A DNA stretch of 32,233 nucleotides from Candidatus Pararuminococcus gallinarum (GTDB lineage Bacteria > Bacillota > Clostridia > Oscillospirales > Ruminococcaceae), in assembly GCA_904419775.1 (NCBI GenBank), contig CAJFSX010000015.1, positions 1 through 32,233 of the forward strand, written 5' to 3'. Under the pieces are notes generated by a model, which did no database searches, was not told the DNA's origin, and was given only the letters and a program-made list of their open reading frames with translations. Below are positions 22,918-31,164 of the stretch, one piece after another. Position numbers and translations under genes: made by a program. Numbering within the stretch: position 1 is the first letter of the stretch; each line of letters begins with the position of its first letter.

Positions 22918-23694
22918 TCAGTCTTGTTCCGTCGTCTTTCCCAGGTATTTTTCCCGCATCTGGGTCATCTTTCCGCAGGACATTTTCCCCTCGGGACAGG
23001 GGCCGGCTACACAGGAGGGGCCCGCTTTTCCAAAGAGGGTAGGCGCTACCTCCTTGCACAGGGCCAGCATCTGCTGCGCTACCTCCCGAATCTCCCATTG
23101 GGCCCGGTTGCAGCAGCGGTGGCGGAAAAAGTTCTGCAGGCTCCGGGCGTTCATGGTGACGATCATCTTGGTGTCACAGGCGTTGGGGAGCACAAACCGC
23201 GCATCCTCAATGGCCATCTTCTCCGCCCGCGTCTGCGCGGTTTTTTCGTCGATGCCCTGCTCCATCAGCTCCTTTGCGTGGCGCCGCTGCAGGATATCGG
23301 CAAGACGCAGGTAATCTTCCAGGGCGCGGTCCATAGAATCCTTAAAAATCCGCGCCGCCTCCGGATCGGCCGCAATTTCCGGCGGGGTGACAAACTCAAA
23401 GTGATTTTCCTTTACATATCTTTGGCTCTGTACCGAAAAAGATGCAATCCGGTGCCGTGTAATCTGTGCCAATAGAGCCCGGGATACATTTTGAATGCCA
23501 AAGGTGAAGGATGCGTGCTCAATCGGGCTTTCGTGGCCCAGCTCTGCAAGCATCTGCACAAAATCAGAGGTCTTTTTTTCATCCAGGTGATCCATCACCG
23601 TCTCGATGGAGCTGGCGGCATAGCAGAGCTTGGCCGCCGAGGCCACAATCTTTTCCGGCATCGGAGTGTATGCCAGCAGTGTTACATAAGCCAT
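22918..23694 (-). CDS. thyX: Flavin-dependent thymidylate synthase
   Basis: A 258-residue FAD-dependent enzyme that methylates dUMP to dTMP using methylene-THF and NADPH. The ThyX motif RHRx7S is at 80-90 (RHRIASFSVQS), preceded by HESPIEHASFTF at about 54-65. The C-terminal tail is unusually rich in cysteine (CVAGPCPEGKMSCGKM) before the last 15 residues. ThyX regenerates THF rather than DHF, reducing the need for dihydrofolate reductase. The ATG at 23694 has AAGGAGGG 7 bases upstream; the frame is open to 23787 but that part lies in the helicase gene. It is followed after 12 bases by tmk. Confidence 0.95.
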   Translation of the reverse strand: MAYVTLLAYTPMPEKIVASAAKLCYAASSIETVMDHLDEKKTSDFVQMLAELGHESPIEHASFTFGIQNVSRALLAQITRHRIASFSVQSQRYVKENHFEFVTPPEIAADPEAARIFKDSMDRALEDYLRLADILQRRHAKELMEQGIDEKTAQTRAEKMAIEDARFVLPNACDTKMIVTMNARSLQNFFRHRCCNRAQWEIREVAQQMLALCKEVAPTLFGKAGPSCVAGPCPEGKMSCGKMTQMREKYLGKTTEQD

Positions 23695-23728
23695 TAGATC
23701 CCCTCCTTGAGATAGGCGGCAGAAGCCG

Positions 23729-26092
23729 CTATATTTTTTCCAAACGGGCGAAATTTTCCATAATTTTCTTGGTGCCCACCTTGTCAAAGGCGATCTCTAA
23801 CAACCGGTCGTTGCCCATAGGTACCGCTGACAGGACGATGCCGTCGCCAAAAACCTTGTGGCGCACTCCGTCCCCCGGCTGGAATCCGGTCTGGCCCTTC
23901 TGCATGGGCTTCCCTGCCCCGCCGATGCCGATGGAGCCCCGCACCCCGTCCTGGATGCCGGGTTTTCTGAAGTGCTTTGTCTCCTGGACAGGCCTGGTGA
24001 TGATGGTCTTGTCCTCAAAATCACAGAGAGCTTTGGGGATCTCCCCAATAAAGCGGGAGGGGCGGTTGCGGGCAGTGGAGCCAAAAATCATCCGCTGGGA
24101 GGCGCTTGTTATATACAGGTGCTCCTTGGCCCGGGTAATCCCCACATAGGCCAGCCTGCGCTCCTCCTCCACCTCTGCCGGGTTGTAGATCGACTGCATT
24201 CCCGGGAAGATGCCCTCCTCCATGCCGATGAGAAAGACGTTGCGAAACTCCAGGCCCTTAGCCGAGTGCATGGTCATGAGCACCACACTGTCCTCGTCGG
24301 GGTCAAAGTTGTCGATATCGGTATAGAGAGAAATCTCCTCCAAAAAGCCGGAGAGGGTAGGTTCCTCATTTTCTTCACAGTATCTGACAATGTTGGAGCG
24401 AAGCTCCTCCACGTTTTCCAGCCGGATTCTTCCCTCATCTCCCTGGGCGGTAAGCATGAGCCGGTAACCGGTCTTTTCCATGACCTGGTCAAAGAGGTCG
24501 CACAGTTCCCCAGACAGGGCCGTTTCGGAAAGCTCCTGGATCATGGCGGCAAAAGACCGCAGCCCCGCTGCTTTCCGGGAGAGGGCGGCATATTCATCCG
24601 CCGTGGTAAAGATATCAAAAAGGCTGTTTCCCGTTTGCAGGGCGATCTGCTGGGCTGCCGCCACAGTGGCCGCGCCGATGCCCCGCTTGGGCTCGTTGAT
24701 GATGCGGTTTAAGCGCACCGTGTCGGCTGGATTATTGATGACGCTGAGGTAGGCCACCATGTCCTTGACCTCCTTGCGCTCATAGAAGCGGAGGCCGCCG
24801 ATGATGCGGTAAGGGATGGCGGACTTGACCAGGGTCTTTTCCACGCTGTTGGACTGCGCGTTCATCCGGTATAACACGGCATGGTCGGAGTACCTCTGGC
24901 CGTTTGCGACGTCAGAAAGGATGGTATCCGCTACAAACTGGGCCTCCTCCGCCTCGCTGTAAAGCCGCCGGACGCAAATTTTATCGCCGGCGCCGCTGTC
25001 GGTCCACAGGTTTTTCCCCTTGCGGGCGGTGTTGTTCTGGATAACCTCATTGGCCGCATCCAGGATGTTCTGGGTGCTGCGGTAGTTTTGTTCCAGCCGG
25101 ATGACCAGCGCTCCCGGAAACTGATTTTCAAAGCTGAGGATGTTCTCAATATCCGCGCCTCTGAACTTATAGATACTCTGGTCGTCGTCGCCTACCACGC
25201 AGATGTTCTGCCGCTTCTGGGCCAGGAGGCTGACCAATCTGTACTGGGCGTGGTTGGTGTCCTGATATTCATCCACCAGGATGTATTTATACCGGTTTTG
25301 GTAGTATTCCAAAACGTCCTCATTCTCTTCAAAGAGCTGGACAGTCAAACAGATAATGTCGTCAAAGTCCACCGCGTTGGCGTCTTTCAGCCGCTTCTGA
25401 TACAGCTCATAGACCTTGGCGATGGTGGCCAGCCGGTAATCGCTTCCCGCCTGCTTTGTAAACTCCGCCGGTGTGGTCATGGTATCCTTGCTCCGGCTGA
25501 TCTGCCCCAAAATCCCCTTGGGGGCAAAGTTCTTATCGCTGATATTTAAATCCTTCAGGCAATCCTTGATGACACGAAGGGAATCGTCGGTGTCATAGAT
25601 GGTGAAGCTGCTCTTATATCCCAGCCGGTCAATCTCCCGCCGAAGGATCCGTACACAGGCGCTGTGGAAGGTGCCCGCCCCGATATCCTGGGCGTCCTCC
25701 CCCAGCATAGAGGCGAGCCGGGATTTTAACTCCCCCGCCGCCTTGTTGGTGAAGGTGATGGCCAGAATATTCCAAGGGCGCACCGGCCGATGGGCCAGAA
25801 TGGCCGAAAGGGTATCCAGATCGGACTCCTTCCCGTCAATGAAGCCCTGTAAAAAAGCCCGCTGTTCCGGGCTGTATTCCTCAAAATTGGGCGCGCTGTA
25901 AGCATCCCCAAACCGGACCATGTTGGCGATGCGGTTGACAAGGACGGTGGTCTTACCGCTGCCCGCTCCCGCCAGGATGAGGACAGGCCCATCAATGCGG
26001 AATACCGCTTTTTTCTGCCGTTCATTCATCCGGGAAAAAACCCGTTCCAGCGCTTGTTTTTTCAGTTGGTTGTCTTTTTCCAATTGGCTCAC
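23729..26092 (-). CDS. pcrA: UvrD/PcrA-type ATP-dependent DNA helicase
   Basis: A 787-residue superfamily 1A helicase. Motifs in order: Walker A AGAGSGKT (41-48), Ia AITFTNKAA, II LVDEYQDTNHAQYRL, III GDDDQSIYKFRGA, IV LEQNYRSTQNIL, V TMHSAKGLEFRNVFLIG and VI RRLAYVGITRAKEHLYI. The C-terminus ends with a Tudor-like PcrA tail (VRHKVFGDGIVLSAVPMGNDR). An insertion of about 40 residues (about 61-103) lies between motifs I and Ia. GTG 26092 is the start, with AAAGGAA 9-10 bases upstream across a T run. It is the first gene of the seven-gene operon. It works in DNA repair and removal of RecA from DNA. Confidence 0.94.
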   Translation of the reverse strand: MSQLEKDNQLKKQALERVFSRMNERQKKAVFRIDGPVLILAGAGSGKTTVLVNRIANMVRFGDAYSAPNFEEYSPEQRAFLQGFIDGKESDLDTLSAILAHRPVRPWNILAITFTNKAAGELKSRLASMLGEDAQDIGAGTFHSACVRILRREIDRLGYKSSFTIYDTDDSLRVIKDCLKDLNISDKNFAPKGILGQISRSKDTMTTPAEFTKQAGSDYRLATIAKVYELYQKRLKDANAVDFDDIICLTVQLFEENEDVLEYYQNRYKYILVDEYQDTNHAQYRLVSLLAQKRQNICVVGDDDQSIYKFRGADIENILSFENQFPGALVIRLEQNYRSTQNILDAANEVIQNNTARKGKNLWTDSGAGDKICVRRLYSEAEEAQFVADTILSDVANGQRYSDHAVLYRMNAQSNSVEKTLVKSAIPYRIIGGLRFYERKEVKDMVAYLSVINNPADTVRLNRIINEPKRGIGAATVAAAQQIALQTGNSLFDIFTTADEYAALSRKAAGLRSFAAMIQELSETALSGELCDLFDQVMEKTGYRLMLTAQGDEGRIRLENVEELRSNIVRYCEENEEPTLSGFLEEISLYTDIDNFDPDEDSVVLMTMHSAKGLEFRNVFLIGMEEGIFPGMQSIYNPAEVEEERRLAYVGITRAKEHLYITSASQRMIFGSTARNRPSRFIGEIPKALCDFEDKTIITRPVQETKHFRKPGIQDGVRGSIGIGGAGKPMQKGQTGFQPGDGVRHKVFGDGIVLSAVPMGNDRLLEIAFDKVGTKKIMENFARLEKI

Positions 26093-26133
26093 AAAAAAAG
26101 TTCCTTTCTTTTCCCAATCGACATATCTGTTGT

Positions 26134-26162
26134 ATTATAACATAAAACCTACAATTTCTGAA
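26134..26162 (-). promoter_or_regulatory. Promoter of the pcrA-thyX-tmk operon
   Basis: On the minus strand TATAAT (26139-26134) is preceded by TGT, an extended -10, and TTCAGA (26162-26157) lies 17 bases upstream as a partial -35. It sits between the cls terminator and the pcrA GTG, as needed for the operon start. Confidence 0.65.
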
Positions 26163-26190
26163 GTGTTGCCGCAAAATTCACAAACCCGTA

Positions 26191-26226
26191 AAAAAGGGAG
26201 CGGTAGACCTACCGCTCCTTTTTCCT
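26191..26226 (-). terminator. Terminator of cls
   Basis: GGAGCGGTAG (26197-26206) pairs with CTACCGCTCC (26209-26218), extended by A-T pairs. On the minus strand the tail is CCCTTTTTT, so it closes the cls gene ending at 26257. Confidence 0.88.
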
Positions 26227-26256
26227 CGTTGAGATTATGACGCAGATACCCAGCTC

Positions 26257-27825
26257 TTACATCAGCGGCGCGAACAGCCGCAACAGGCCCCGGATAAAGC
26301 GCTGGGCCAGATTGACCCGATTGCAGTCCTCCAGGGTGATCGGCTGGCACACCTCCAGGGTTTTGAGGTAATCCTCCTTAACCTGCATCACTGCCTGGCT
26401 TTTGTACATCCACACGCCGCATTCAAAATGCATATACAGGCTGCGGAAATCCAGGTTGATGGTGCCCACCGTCGCCAGTACGTCGTCGCTGACAAAGGTC
26501 TTTGAGTGGATAAATCCCGGGGTGTATTCGTAGATTTTGACCCCGGCCCGGATCAGCTGCTTGTAGTAGGCACGGGTCAGCAAATGCACATACCATTTAT
26601 CCGGGATATGGGGGGTTACAATCCGTACATCAATACCGTTTTTGGCCGCCAGGGACAGACAGGTGTTCAGTTCATTGTCTACAATCAGGTAGGGGGTATT
26701 GATGTACACATACTCCCTGGCATGGTTGATGATATTCATATAGACCGACTCGCCGACCGTCTCCCCATCCATGGGGCTGTCCCCATAGGGCTGGACATAG
26801 CCGTCGTCAGGGAACTCATCGTCCCAATGAATTCTCGGCTTAAAGCCCTCAAAATCCTGGTCTTCCCGTTGCTGGAAATTCCAGGCCTGAAGGAACATGA
26901 CCGTCAGGTTCCACACCGCTTCCCCCCGGATCATGATGGAGGCATCCTTCCAATGTCCGTGCTTCGGATAGGCGTTGATGTATTCATCTGCCAGATTGAT
27001 ACCCCCGGTGAAGCCGGTGTGGCCGTCGATGACCACAATCTTCCGGTGATCCCGGTTATTCATTTTAATGGAAAGAGAGGGGGTAAAGGGGTTAAACACC
27101 TTGGCCTTGATCCCCATCTTTCTGAGCTTCTCGTCATATTTATAGGGCAGTGTCTGGATACTGCCGATGTCGTCATACATCACCCGGACGTCCAGCCCCT
27201 GGGCCGCCTTCTCTCGCAGGATGTCCAAAACACTGTTCCACATGATGCCTTCTTCAATAATAAAGTATTCCAAAAAGATATAGTGTTTCGCCTTTTGGAG
27301 TTCTTCCTTCAACCGCTCGAACTTTACCTCTCCCGGGGAAAGGTATTCTGTCTCGGTGTTTTTATACACCGGGTAGGAAGCGTAATCTGCAATGTAGTGG
27401 GACTGAAGGGCAATCTCTTTGTCCTGGGCTTCCAACTCTTCCAGAATCTCCGGCTCCTGGACCATGAGGGGATTGGTCTGCTTGCAGATATCGTTCATCT
27501 GCCGGGCAAACTTCCGGGTGGGACGGTTCACGCCGCAGATAATATAGAAAAGCCCGCCAAAAACAGGCAGCAACAGGATAAGGATGGTCCATGCTAACTT
27601 AAAGGAAGGGTTGTCCTTCTGACTGAGCAGCCATATGACAACACCCAGGCTCAACAGCCAGAAAAACGCGTAAACATAGAAAAAATAACTGCTGAGGAAG
27701 GCAATCCCGCCCACCAGGACCGCGACCTGGAGCACCAGCAAAAGGCCCACCAAGACCATCCGGCTGAAGATCAGCTTAAACAGCCTTTTGATGAGGCTCA
27801 TGCTCTTTTTCTCGTCATGTGACAC
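26257..27825 (-). CDS. cls: Cardiolipin synthase (phospholipase D family)
   Basis: A 522-residue membrane enzyme that joins two phosphatidylglycerol molecules. N-terminal hydrophobic segments span about 22-68 and 79-98 (two to three helices). The catalytic part has two HKD motifs: HRKIVVID at 260-267 followed by GFTGGINLADEY, and HSKTFVSD at 440-447 followed by TINLDFRS. Length and arrangement are those of bacterial Cls proteins. The start is taken as GTG 27825, preceded by a weak AGGGTGA; an in-frame ATG at 27801 is an alternative. It has its own promoter and terminator and so is a single-gene unit. Confidence 0.93.
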   Translation of the reverse strand: MSHDEKKSMSLIKRLFKLIFSRMVLVGLLLVLQVAVLVGGIAFLSSYFFYVYAFFWLLSLGVVIWLLSQKDNPSFKLAWTILILLLPVFGGLFYIICGVNRPTRKFARQMNDICKQTNPLMVQEPEILEELEAQDKEIALQSHYIADYASYPVYKNTETEYLSPGEVKFERLKEELQKAKHYIFLEYFIIEEGIMWNSVLDILREKAAQGLDVRVMYDDIGSIQTLPYKYDEKLRKMGIKAKVFNPFTPSLSIKMNNRDHRKIVVIDGHTGFTGGINLADEYINAYPKHGHWKDASIMIRGEAVWNLTVMFLQAWNFQQREDQDFEGFKPRIHWDDEFPDDGYVQPYGDSPMDGETVGESVYMNIINHAREYVYINTPYLIVDNELNTCLSLAAKNGIDVRIVTPHIPDKWYVHLLTRAYYKQLIRAGVKIYEYTPGFIHSKTFVSDDVLATVGTINLDFRSLYMHFECGVWMYKSQAVMQVKEDYLKTLEVCQPITLEDCNRVNLAQRFIRGLLRLFAPLM

Positions 27826-27880
27826 AATTTCACCCTACCTTTATTCTTTTTCTCCACTCTACGAAAGGGATCTATTTTTC

Positions 27881-27909
27881 ATTATAACAGAATTTCTTCA
27901 AAAAACAAA
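27881..27909 (-). promoter_or_regulatory. Promoter of cls
   Basis: On the minus strand TTGTTT (27909-27904) and TATAAT (27886-27881), the latter preceded by TGT (extended -10), have a 17-base spacer. The -35 lies inside the T-rich tail of the preceding gene's terminator. Confidence 0.7.
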
Positions 27910-27942
27910 CAACCGCCGGAATCTTCCGACGGTTGTTTTTTC
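27908..27942. terminator. Terminator of the epimerase/cupin unit
   Basis: CAACCGCCGGA (27911-27921) pairs with TCCGACGGTTG (27926-27936) with one mismatch; T runs follow on both strands. It lies 13 bases after the epimerase stop at 27955 (minus strand). Confidence 0.82.
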
Positions 27943-27954
27943 CATGTAATTTTT

Positions 27955-28818
27955 CTATTCCACAGTGGCCGCGATTTTTTTCAGGTTGGCCAAGCCTTCT
28001 ACTGCCAGCTGCTCGCCGGACTCCGCCAGCTTTCTCCAGATGGCGCAGTTGCCGTTGAGCTCCTCAAAGCTGGGATCAAAGGACTCGATGACCAGCGGGC
28101 CGTCATAACCCACCTCTTTGACCGCCTCAAAGAACTCCTTGAAGGGAACAAGTCCGGTGCCCGGAATGCCCCGGTTGGACTCACAGACGTGGACATAGCC
28201 CAGATATTCTTTGCCGCAGGTCAGAACAGCATCCCGGAAGCTGGTCTCCTCACGGATCATATGGAAGCAGTCCAGATGAACCTTGATGTTGCCGGTACCT
28301 ACATCTTTGCAGTATTTCACCGCGTCCTCGGCAATGTTGAGGAAATGGGTCTCAAAACGGTTGACGCACTCAACACAGATGTTCAGATCGCCCTTGGATT
28401 TGGCGTATTCCCCTACTTCTCTCATACACTCCACAGACCAATCCCACTCCTGCTGGGTTCTGGGCTTCTTGGTCAGATAGCCCCAAGAGGCATAGTTGAC
28501 ACCGCCCAGCACCTTGGAACCCAGGGCATAGTTGATGTCTACCAGCAGCTTCATGGACTTGACCGCCGCCGCCCGGATGGCAGGATCGGGGGAAATGGGG
28601 TTTCTTTCATCATCCAAAGTGGTGGTGGTGACGCATTCAATGCCAACGCGGTCCAGTTCTTTCTTAACTTCTTCTAACGGGAAGGTCTCCGGATGGGCGA
28701 TGGCAAAGTCAATGACCTCAAAGCCCAGGTCCTTGGCCTTTTGGATGATCCACAGATCCTTGGTGGAGAATACCTCTGTCCAGATAAAGGAATCTACGCC
28801 AAATTTAAAGTATGCCAT
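27955..28818 (-). CDS. Sugar epimerase/isomerase TIM barrel (tagatose/psicose 3-epimerase-like)
   Basis: A 287-residue TIM-barrel metal enzyme. Metal-ligand and catalytic residues line up with ketose 3-epimerases: Glu150 in CVECVNRFETHFLN, Asp183 in VHLDCFHM, His210 in YVHVCESNRGIPGTG and Glu245 in PLVIESF, at almost the same positions as in the Agrobacterium enzyme (152, 185, 211, 246). The NRFE and NRxxPG motifs are characteristic. It probably epimerises C3 of a free ketose or keto-sugar; the substrate is not fixed by sequence. The ATG at 28818 has GAGGAGG 8 bases upstream. It follows the cupin gene by 34 bases on one transcript and is near a GntR-controlled deoC. Confidence 0.9.
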   Translation of the reverse strand: MAYFKFGVDSFIWTEVFSTKDLWIIQKAKDLGFEVIDFAIAHPETFPLEEVKKELDRVGIECVTTTTLDDERNPISPDPAIRAAAVKSMKLLVDINYALGSKVLGGVNYASWGYLTKKPRTQQEWDWSVECMREVGEYAKSKGDLNICVECVNRFETHFLNIAEDAVKYCKDVGTGNIKVHLDCFHMIREETSFRDAVLTCGKEYLGYVHVCESNRGIPGTGLVPFKEFFEAVKEVGYDGPLVIESFDPSFEELNGNCAIWRKLAESGEQLAVEGLANLKKIAATVE

Positions 28819-28852
28819 TTGTTTTCCTCCTCACAAGGTGATGATTGTCAGA

Positions 28853-30061
28853 TTATTTCCCGGGAACCTCTTTGGGGCCGGAATTGTTGGGGCCAAAATG
28901 CTTGAGGATGACCAGGGGATCGAATTTGCTCTCATTGACAATGAGCACGCCCTTCTTGGCCGCAGCCTCGCTGACAAAGAATTCATCGGAGGTCAGATCT
29001 CCGTAGCGGATCATGGTCGGCGCCTCACAGTCATACTTGCCGAATTTGCCGTGGCCCTGAACCAGGATGCATCCATAGCAGGCGTCGTCCTGGATCAATG
29101 CCGACTGGCCGGGCAGGATGGTCAGCTCCTTGGCCGCCACATAGGGGTTGGCATAGCAAACCCATTTGTCGACATAGACATCATCCTCGTGGATGGTGAT
29201 GGGGGCGCGGAAATAATGCTTGCGGTAATCCGGGTCCACATTCTTCTCCCAATCCAGGAAATTCATGATGTAGTCAATGTCCTCTTTCTTATCCTCCGGG
29301 CACTGCTGACAGAGGGAATCGTATTTGTTGACCTCTCCAGCGGTGACGTTTTCCATGACCACGTTGCAGTCGGCGTTCCACTGGGGCTCATAGGTGCAGA
29401 CAGAGGCCGGCGCATGGATGACGCCGGGCGGTGTGTACCAGCCGGTACCCAGCTGGACCCGGTAAGCACGGGAGAGCTCGGTAATCTTGTTGTCCCTGGT
29501 TCTGAACTGGAGCAGGCGCTCTTTGACCTCCTCCTTGGTTACCTCGGGGTCAAAGCCAAAATATGTATAGGGAGCGGTACCCATGTGGTTATTCATCTGG
29601 GGCGAGAAATAATAAGCCTCCGGCTTCTGGTGGTTGCCCACCGCGCGGACGGTCTCCTCCGCCGGATGGATATGGTGGAACAAGGGCCCGTTGTTGTCAA
29701 AGAATTTCGCGTACATAGGGAAGGTTCCATATTCATCATAGAGAGCCTTACCAATGATCTCCTCTTTTAGCTCCGCGATGAAATCCTTAAAGAGGATCTT
29801 GTCCTCCTTGTCCTCAGACAGGGATACATAGCTGAGTCCTTCGTCCTCTGGAGCCAGAGGGCCATTGGCCGCTGGGCAAACGGAAGAAAACCACCGCTCG
29901 GTGATCGCTCCCCGATCCATACCCTTTGCATAGTAATCATCCGGGTGGAGCTTGAGCCTTCTGCCCGGCTGGTTAAAACTTCTCGGAACGAAGTTGGGCA
30001 CCATCCTGATGACGCCTTCCCCGTCCGCAAACGCTTTCCTGATTCTTGCCGCTTTGTCCAT
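28853..30061 (-). CDS. Cupin protein, mannose-6-phosphate isomerase-like
   Basis: A 402-residue protein with cupin features. FHHIHPAEETVR supplies a histidine-histidine-glutamate metal site, NHQKPEAYYF resembles the HKPE motif of type I phosphomannose isomerase, and GTGWYTPPGVIHAP matches the second cupin box. A second, C-terminal beta-rich half (LTILPGQSALIQDDACYGCILVQGHGKFG) may be another cupin fold. It is thus probably a sugar or sugar-phosphate isomerase, but the long N-terminal half is unlike standard PMI and the function is not certain. The ATG at 30061 has GAGGAGG 6-7 bases upstream; the open frame up to 30148 precedes that site. It is the first gene of the cupin-epimerase unit and has its own promoter at 30160-30188. 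Confidence 0.75.
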   Translation of the reverse strand: MDKAARIRKAFADGEGVIRMVPNFVPRSFNQPGRRLKLHPDDYYAKGMDRGAITERWFSSVCPAANGPLAPEDEGLSYVSLSEDKEDKILFKDFIAELKEEIIGKALYDEYGTFPMYAKFFDNNGPLFHHIHPAEETVRAVGNHQKPEAYYFSPQMNNHMGTAPYTYFGFDPEVTKEEVKERLLQFRTRDNKITELSRAYRVQLGTGWYTPPGVIHAPASVCTYEPQWNADCNVVMENVTAGEVNKYDSLCQQCPEDKKEDIDYIMNFLDWEKNVDPDYRKHYFRAPITIHEDDVYVDKWVCYANPYVAAKELTILPGQSALIQDDACYGCILVQGHGKFGKYDCEAPTMIRYGDLTSDEFFVSEAAAKKGVLIVNESKFDPLVILKHFGPNNSGPKEVPGK

Positions 30062-30078
30062 GGTAAACCTCCTCTGAA

Positions 30079-30133
30079 TATCAAAATTTGATAAAAGAGC
30101 ATTCGGCAGTTCCTTTGCGCTCTGCGTGCCGAA
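30079..30133 (-). promoter_or_regulatory. Structured leader upstream of the cupin gene
   Basis: The leader between the promoter and the cupin start holds two inverted repeats. TATCAAA-A-TTTGATA (30079-30093) is a perfect 15-base palindrome ending a few bases before the ribosome binding site; TTCGGCA (30102-30108) pairs with TGCCGAA (30127-30133). Either could be an operator or an RNA hairpin. No known riboswitch class is recognisable. Confidence 0.5.
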
Positions 30134-30159
30134 ACTGGCAATCTCCATAATTTATTTCC

Positions 30160-30188
30160 ATTTTAGCAAACCCTTCCGTCGATGTCAA
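30160..30188 (-). promoter_or_regulatory. Sigma-A promoter of the cupin-epimerase unit
   Basis: On the minus strand TTGACA (30188-30183) and TAAAAT (30165-30160) are 17 bases apart. The transcript would start near 30153, leaving a leader of about 90 bases. The remaining gap to the GntR terminator (30189-30375) shows no gene I can support. Confidence 0.78.
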
Positions 30189-30375
30189 CAAAACTCCAAT
30201 GGATCCAATCAGAATATTCATCAGACTCTCACATGAATTTTCCACAAAAAACAAGTTGTCTCTACATCTATTTTCCATAGAATCCAGCAGACAACCAGTG
30301 ACTTTCAGAAGACAAGATGACAATTCCCGTGCATTTGCATAATTTTGTCCCGGAATCTTTGGTGCCAACTACGCA

Positions 30376-30405
30376 AAAAAGCGCAGGCAAATGCCCGCGC
30401 TTTTT
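30376..30405 (-). terminator. Terminator of the GntR gene
   Basis: AAAAAGCGCAGGCA (30376-30389) pairs with TGCCCGCGCTTTTT (30392-30405) with one mismatch; on the minus strand the tail is CTTTTTTG. It begins directly after the GntR stop at 30406. Confidence 0.87.
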
Positions 30406-31164
30406 CTATTCTGTATAAAGATCGATGCTGAATTTATTTCGGTCTCCCCGGTATCTGGCCCGGGAATATTCCACCGCTTCTTCCGTCTTGGTGTAAGCCA
30501 CTGTAGTGACAAAGCACACCGGTTCCCCCGGCTGAATCTGCAAAAGCTTTGCCTCCATCTCATTGGCTGCCAGCGCCTCCAGCACCCGGTGGGCCCGGTA
30601 AATCTTGATATGAAAGCGCTCCTCCAGCTCCTGGTAGAGATTGAGGGTGGAAAAATCCACCTGTAAGAGACTTTTAAAGCGCTCATAGGGCATAAAGGTC
30701 TCCAAATAGACCATAGGCTCTCCGTCAGCAAAGCGCAGCCGCTCCAGTAGGATACAGAGGGAATCTTCCGGCAGCCCTAGATTGACACAGACTTCGTCAT
30801 TGGCCATCACCGTCTTGAGGTTGAGGACCTCGGTGGCAGGCTCCAGCCCCTTCTGGGTCATCTCCACATTATAGCTTTGCAGCTTTTGGAAGAACCTTCC
30901 TTCCAGCTTAGGCTTGGAAACAAAGGTGCCTTTGCCCTTGTGGCGATAGAGGTAGCCCTCCGCCACCATCTCGCTCATGGCCTGGCGTACCGTGGGGCGG
31001 CTCACACCAAATTTCTCACACAGTTCGAATTCGGTGGGGAGCATATCTCCTACCTTGAGCTTTCCACTGCGAATCTGTCCAATCAGATATTGCTTAAGCT
31101 GGTAGTAAAGCGGCACTGGCGTGTTCCGATCTAATTTAAATTCTTCCATACCATTTTCCAGCAC
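30406..31164 (-). CDS. GntR/UTRA (HutC-type) transcriptional regulator
   Basis: A 252-residue regulator. The N-terminal winged helix includes PLYYQLKQYLIGQIRSGKLKVG and LCEKFGVSRPTVRQAMSEM (about 20-67) with GKGTFVSKP as the wing, and the rest is a UTRA ligand-binding domain (about 95-245: VCILLERLRFADGEPMVYLE-type strands). UTRA domains bind sugars, sugar phosphates or small organic acids. I prefer GTG 31164, 7 bases from AAGGAGG; the ATG at 31170 is almost fused to that site and ATG 31149 has a weak site. It is divergent from deoC, whose promoter holds a palindrome fitting GntR binding, so it is the likely repressor there and perhaps of the cupin unit. Confidence 0.88.
   Translation of the reverse strand: MLENGMEEFKLDRNTPVPLYYQLKQYLIGQIRSGKLKVGDMLPTEFELCEKFGVSRPTVRQAMSEMVAEGYLYRHKGKGTFVSKPKLEGRFFQKLQSYNVEMTQKGLEPATEVLNLKTVMANDEVCVNLGLPEDSLCILLERLRFADGEPMVYLETFMPYERFKSLLQVDFSTLNLYQELEERFHIKIYRAHRVLEALAANEMEAKLLQIQPGEPVCFVTTVAYTKTEEAVEYSRARYRGDRNKFSIDLYTE

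Noticed and set aside
26506..27597. Long open frame antisense to cls
   Set aside because: The opposite strand has both HKD motifs and normal Cls length; no ribosome binding site supports the antisense frame.
27955..28818. Inositol catabolism enzyme (IolE/IolI) reading of the TIM-barrel gene
   Set aside because: The NRFE and NRxxPG motifs and metal-ligand spacing match ketose 3-epimerases better, and no other iol gene is visible.
28532..29770. Long open frame antisense to the epimerase and cupin genes
   Set aside because: It spans the junction of two well-supported genes and has no start signals of its own.
30081..30368. 95-residue open frame on the minus strand between GntR and the cupin gene
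   Set aside because: It contains the cupin promoter and leader hairpins, has no good ribosome binding site and shows no protein-like pattern.
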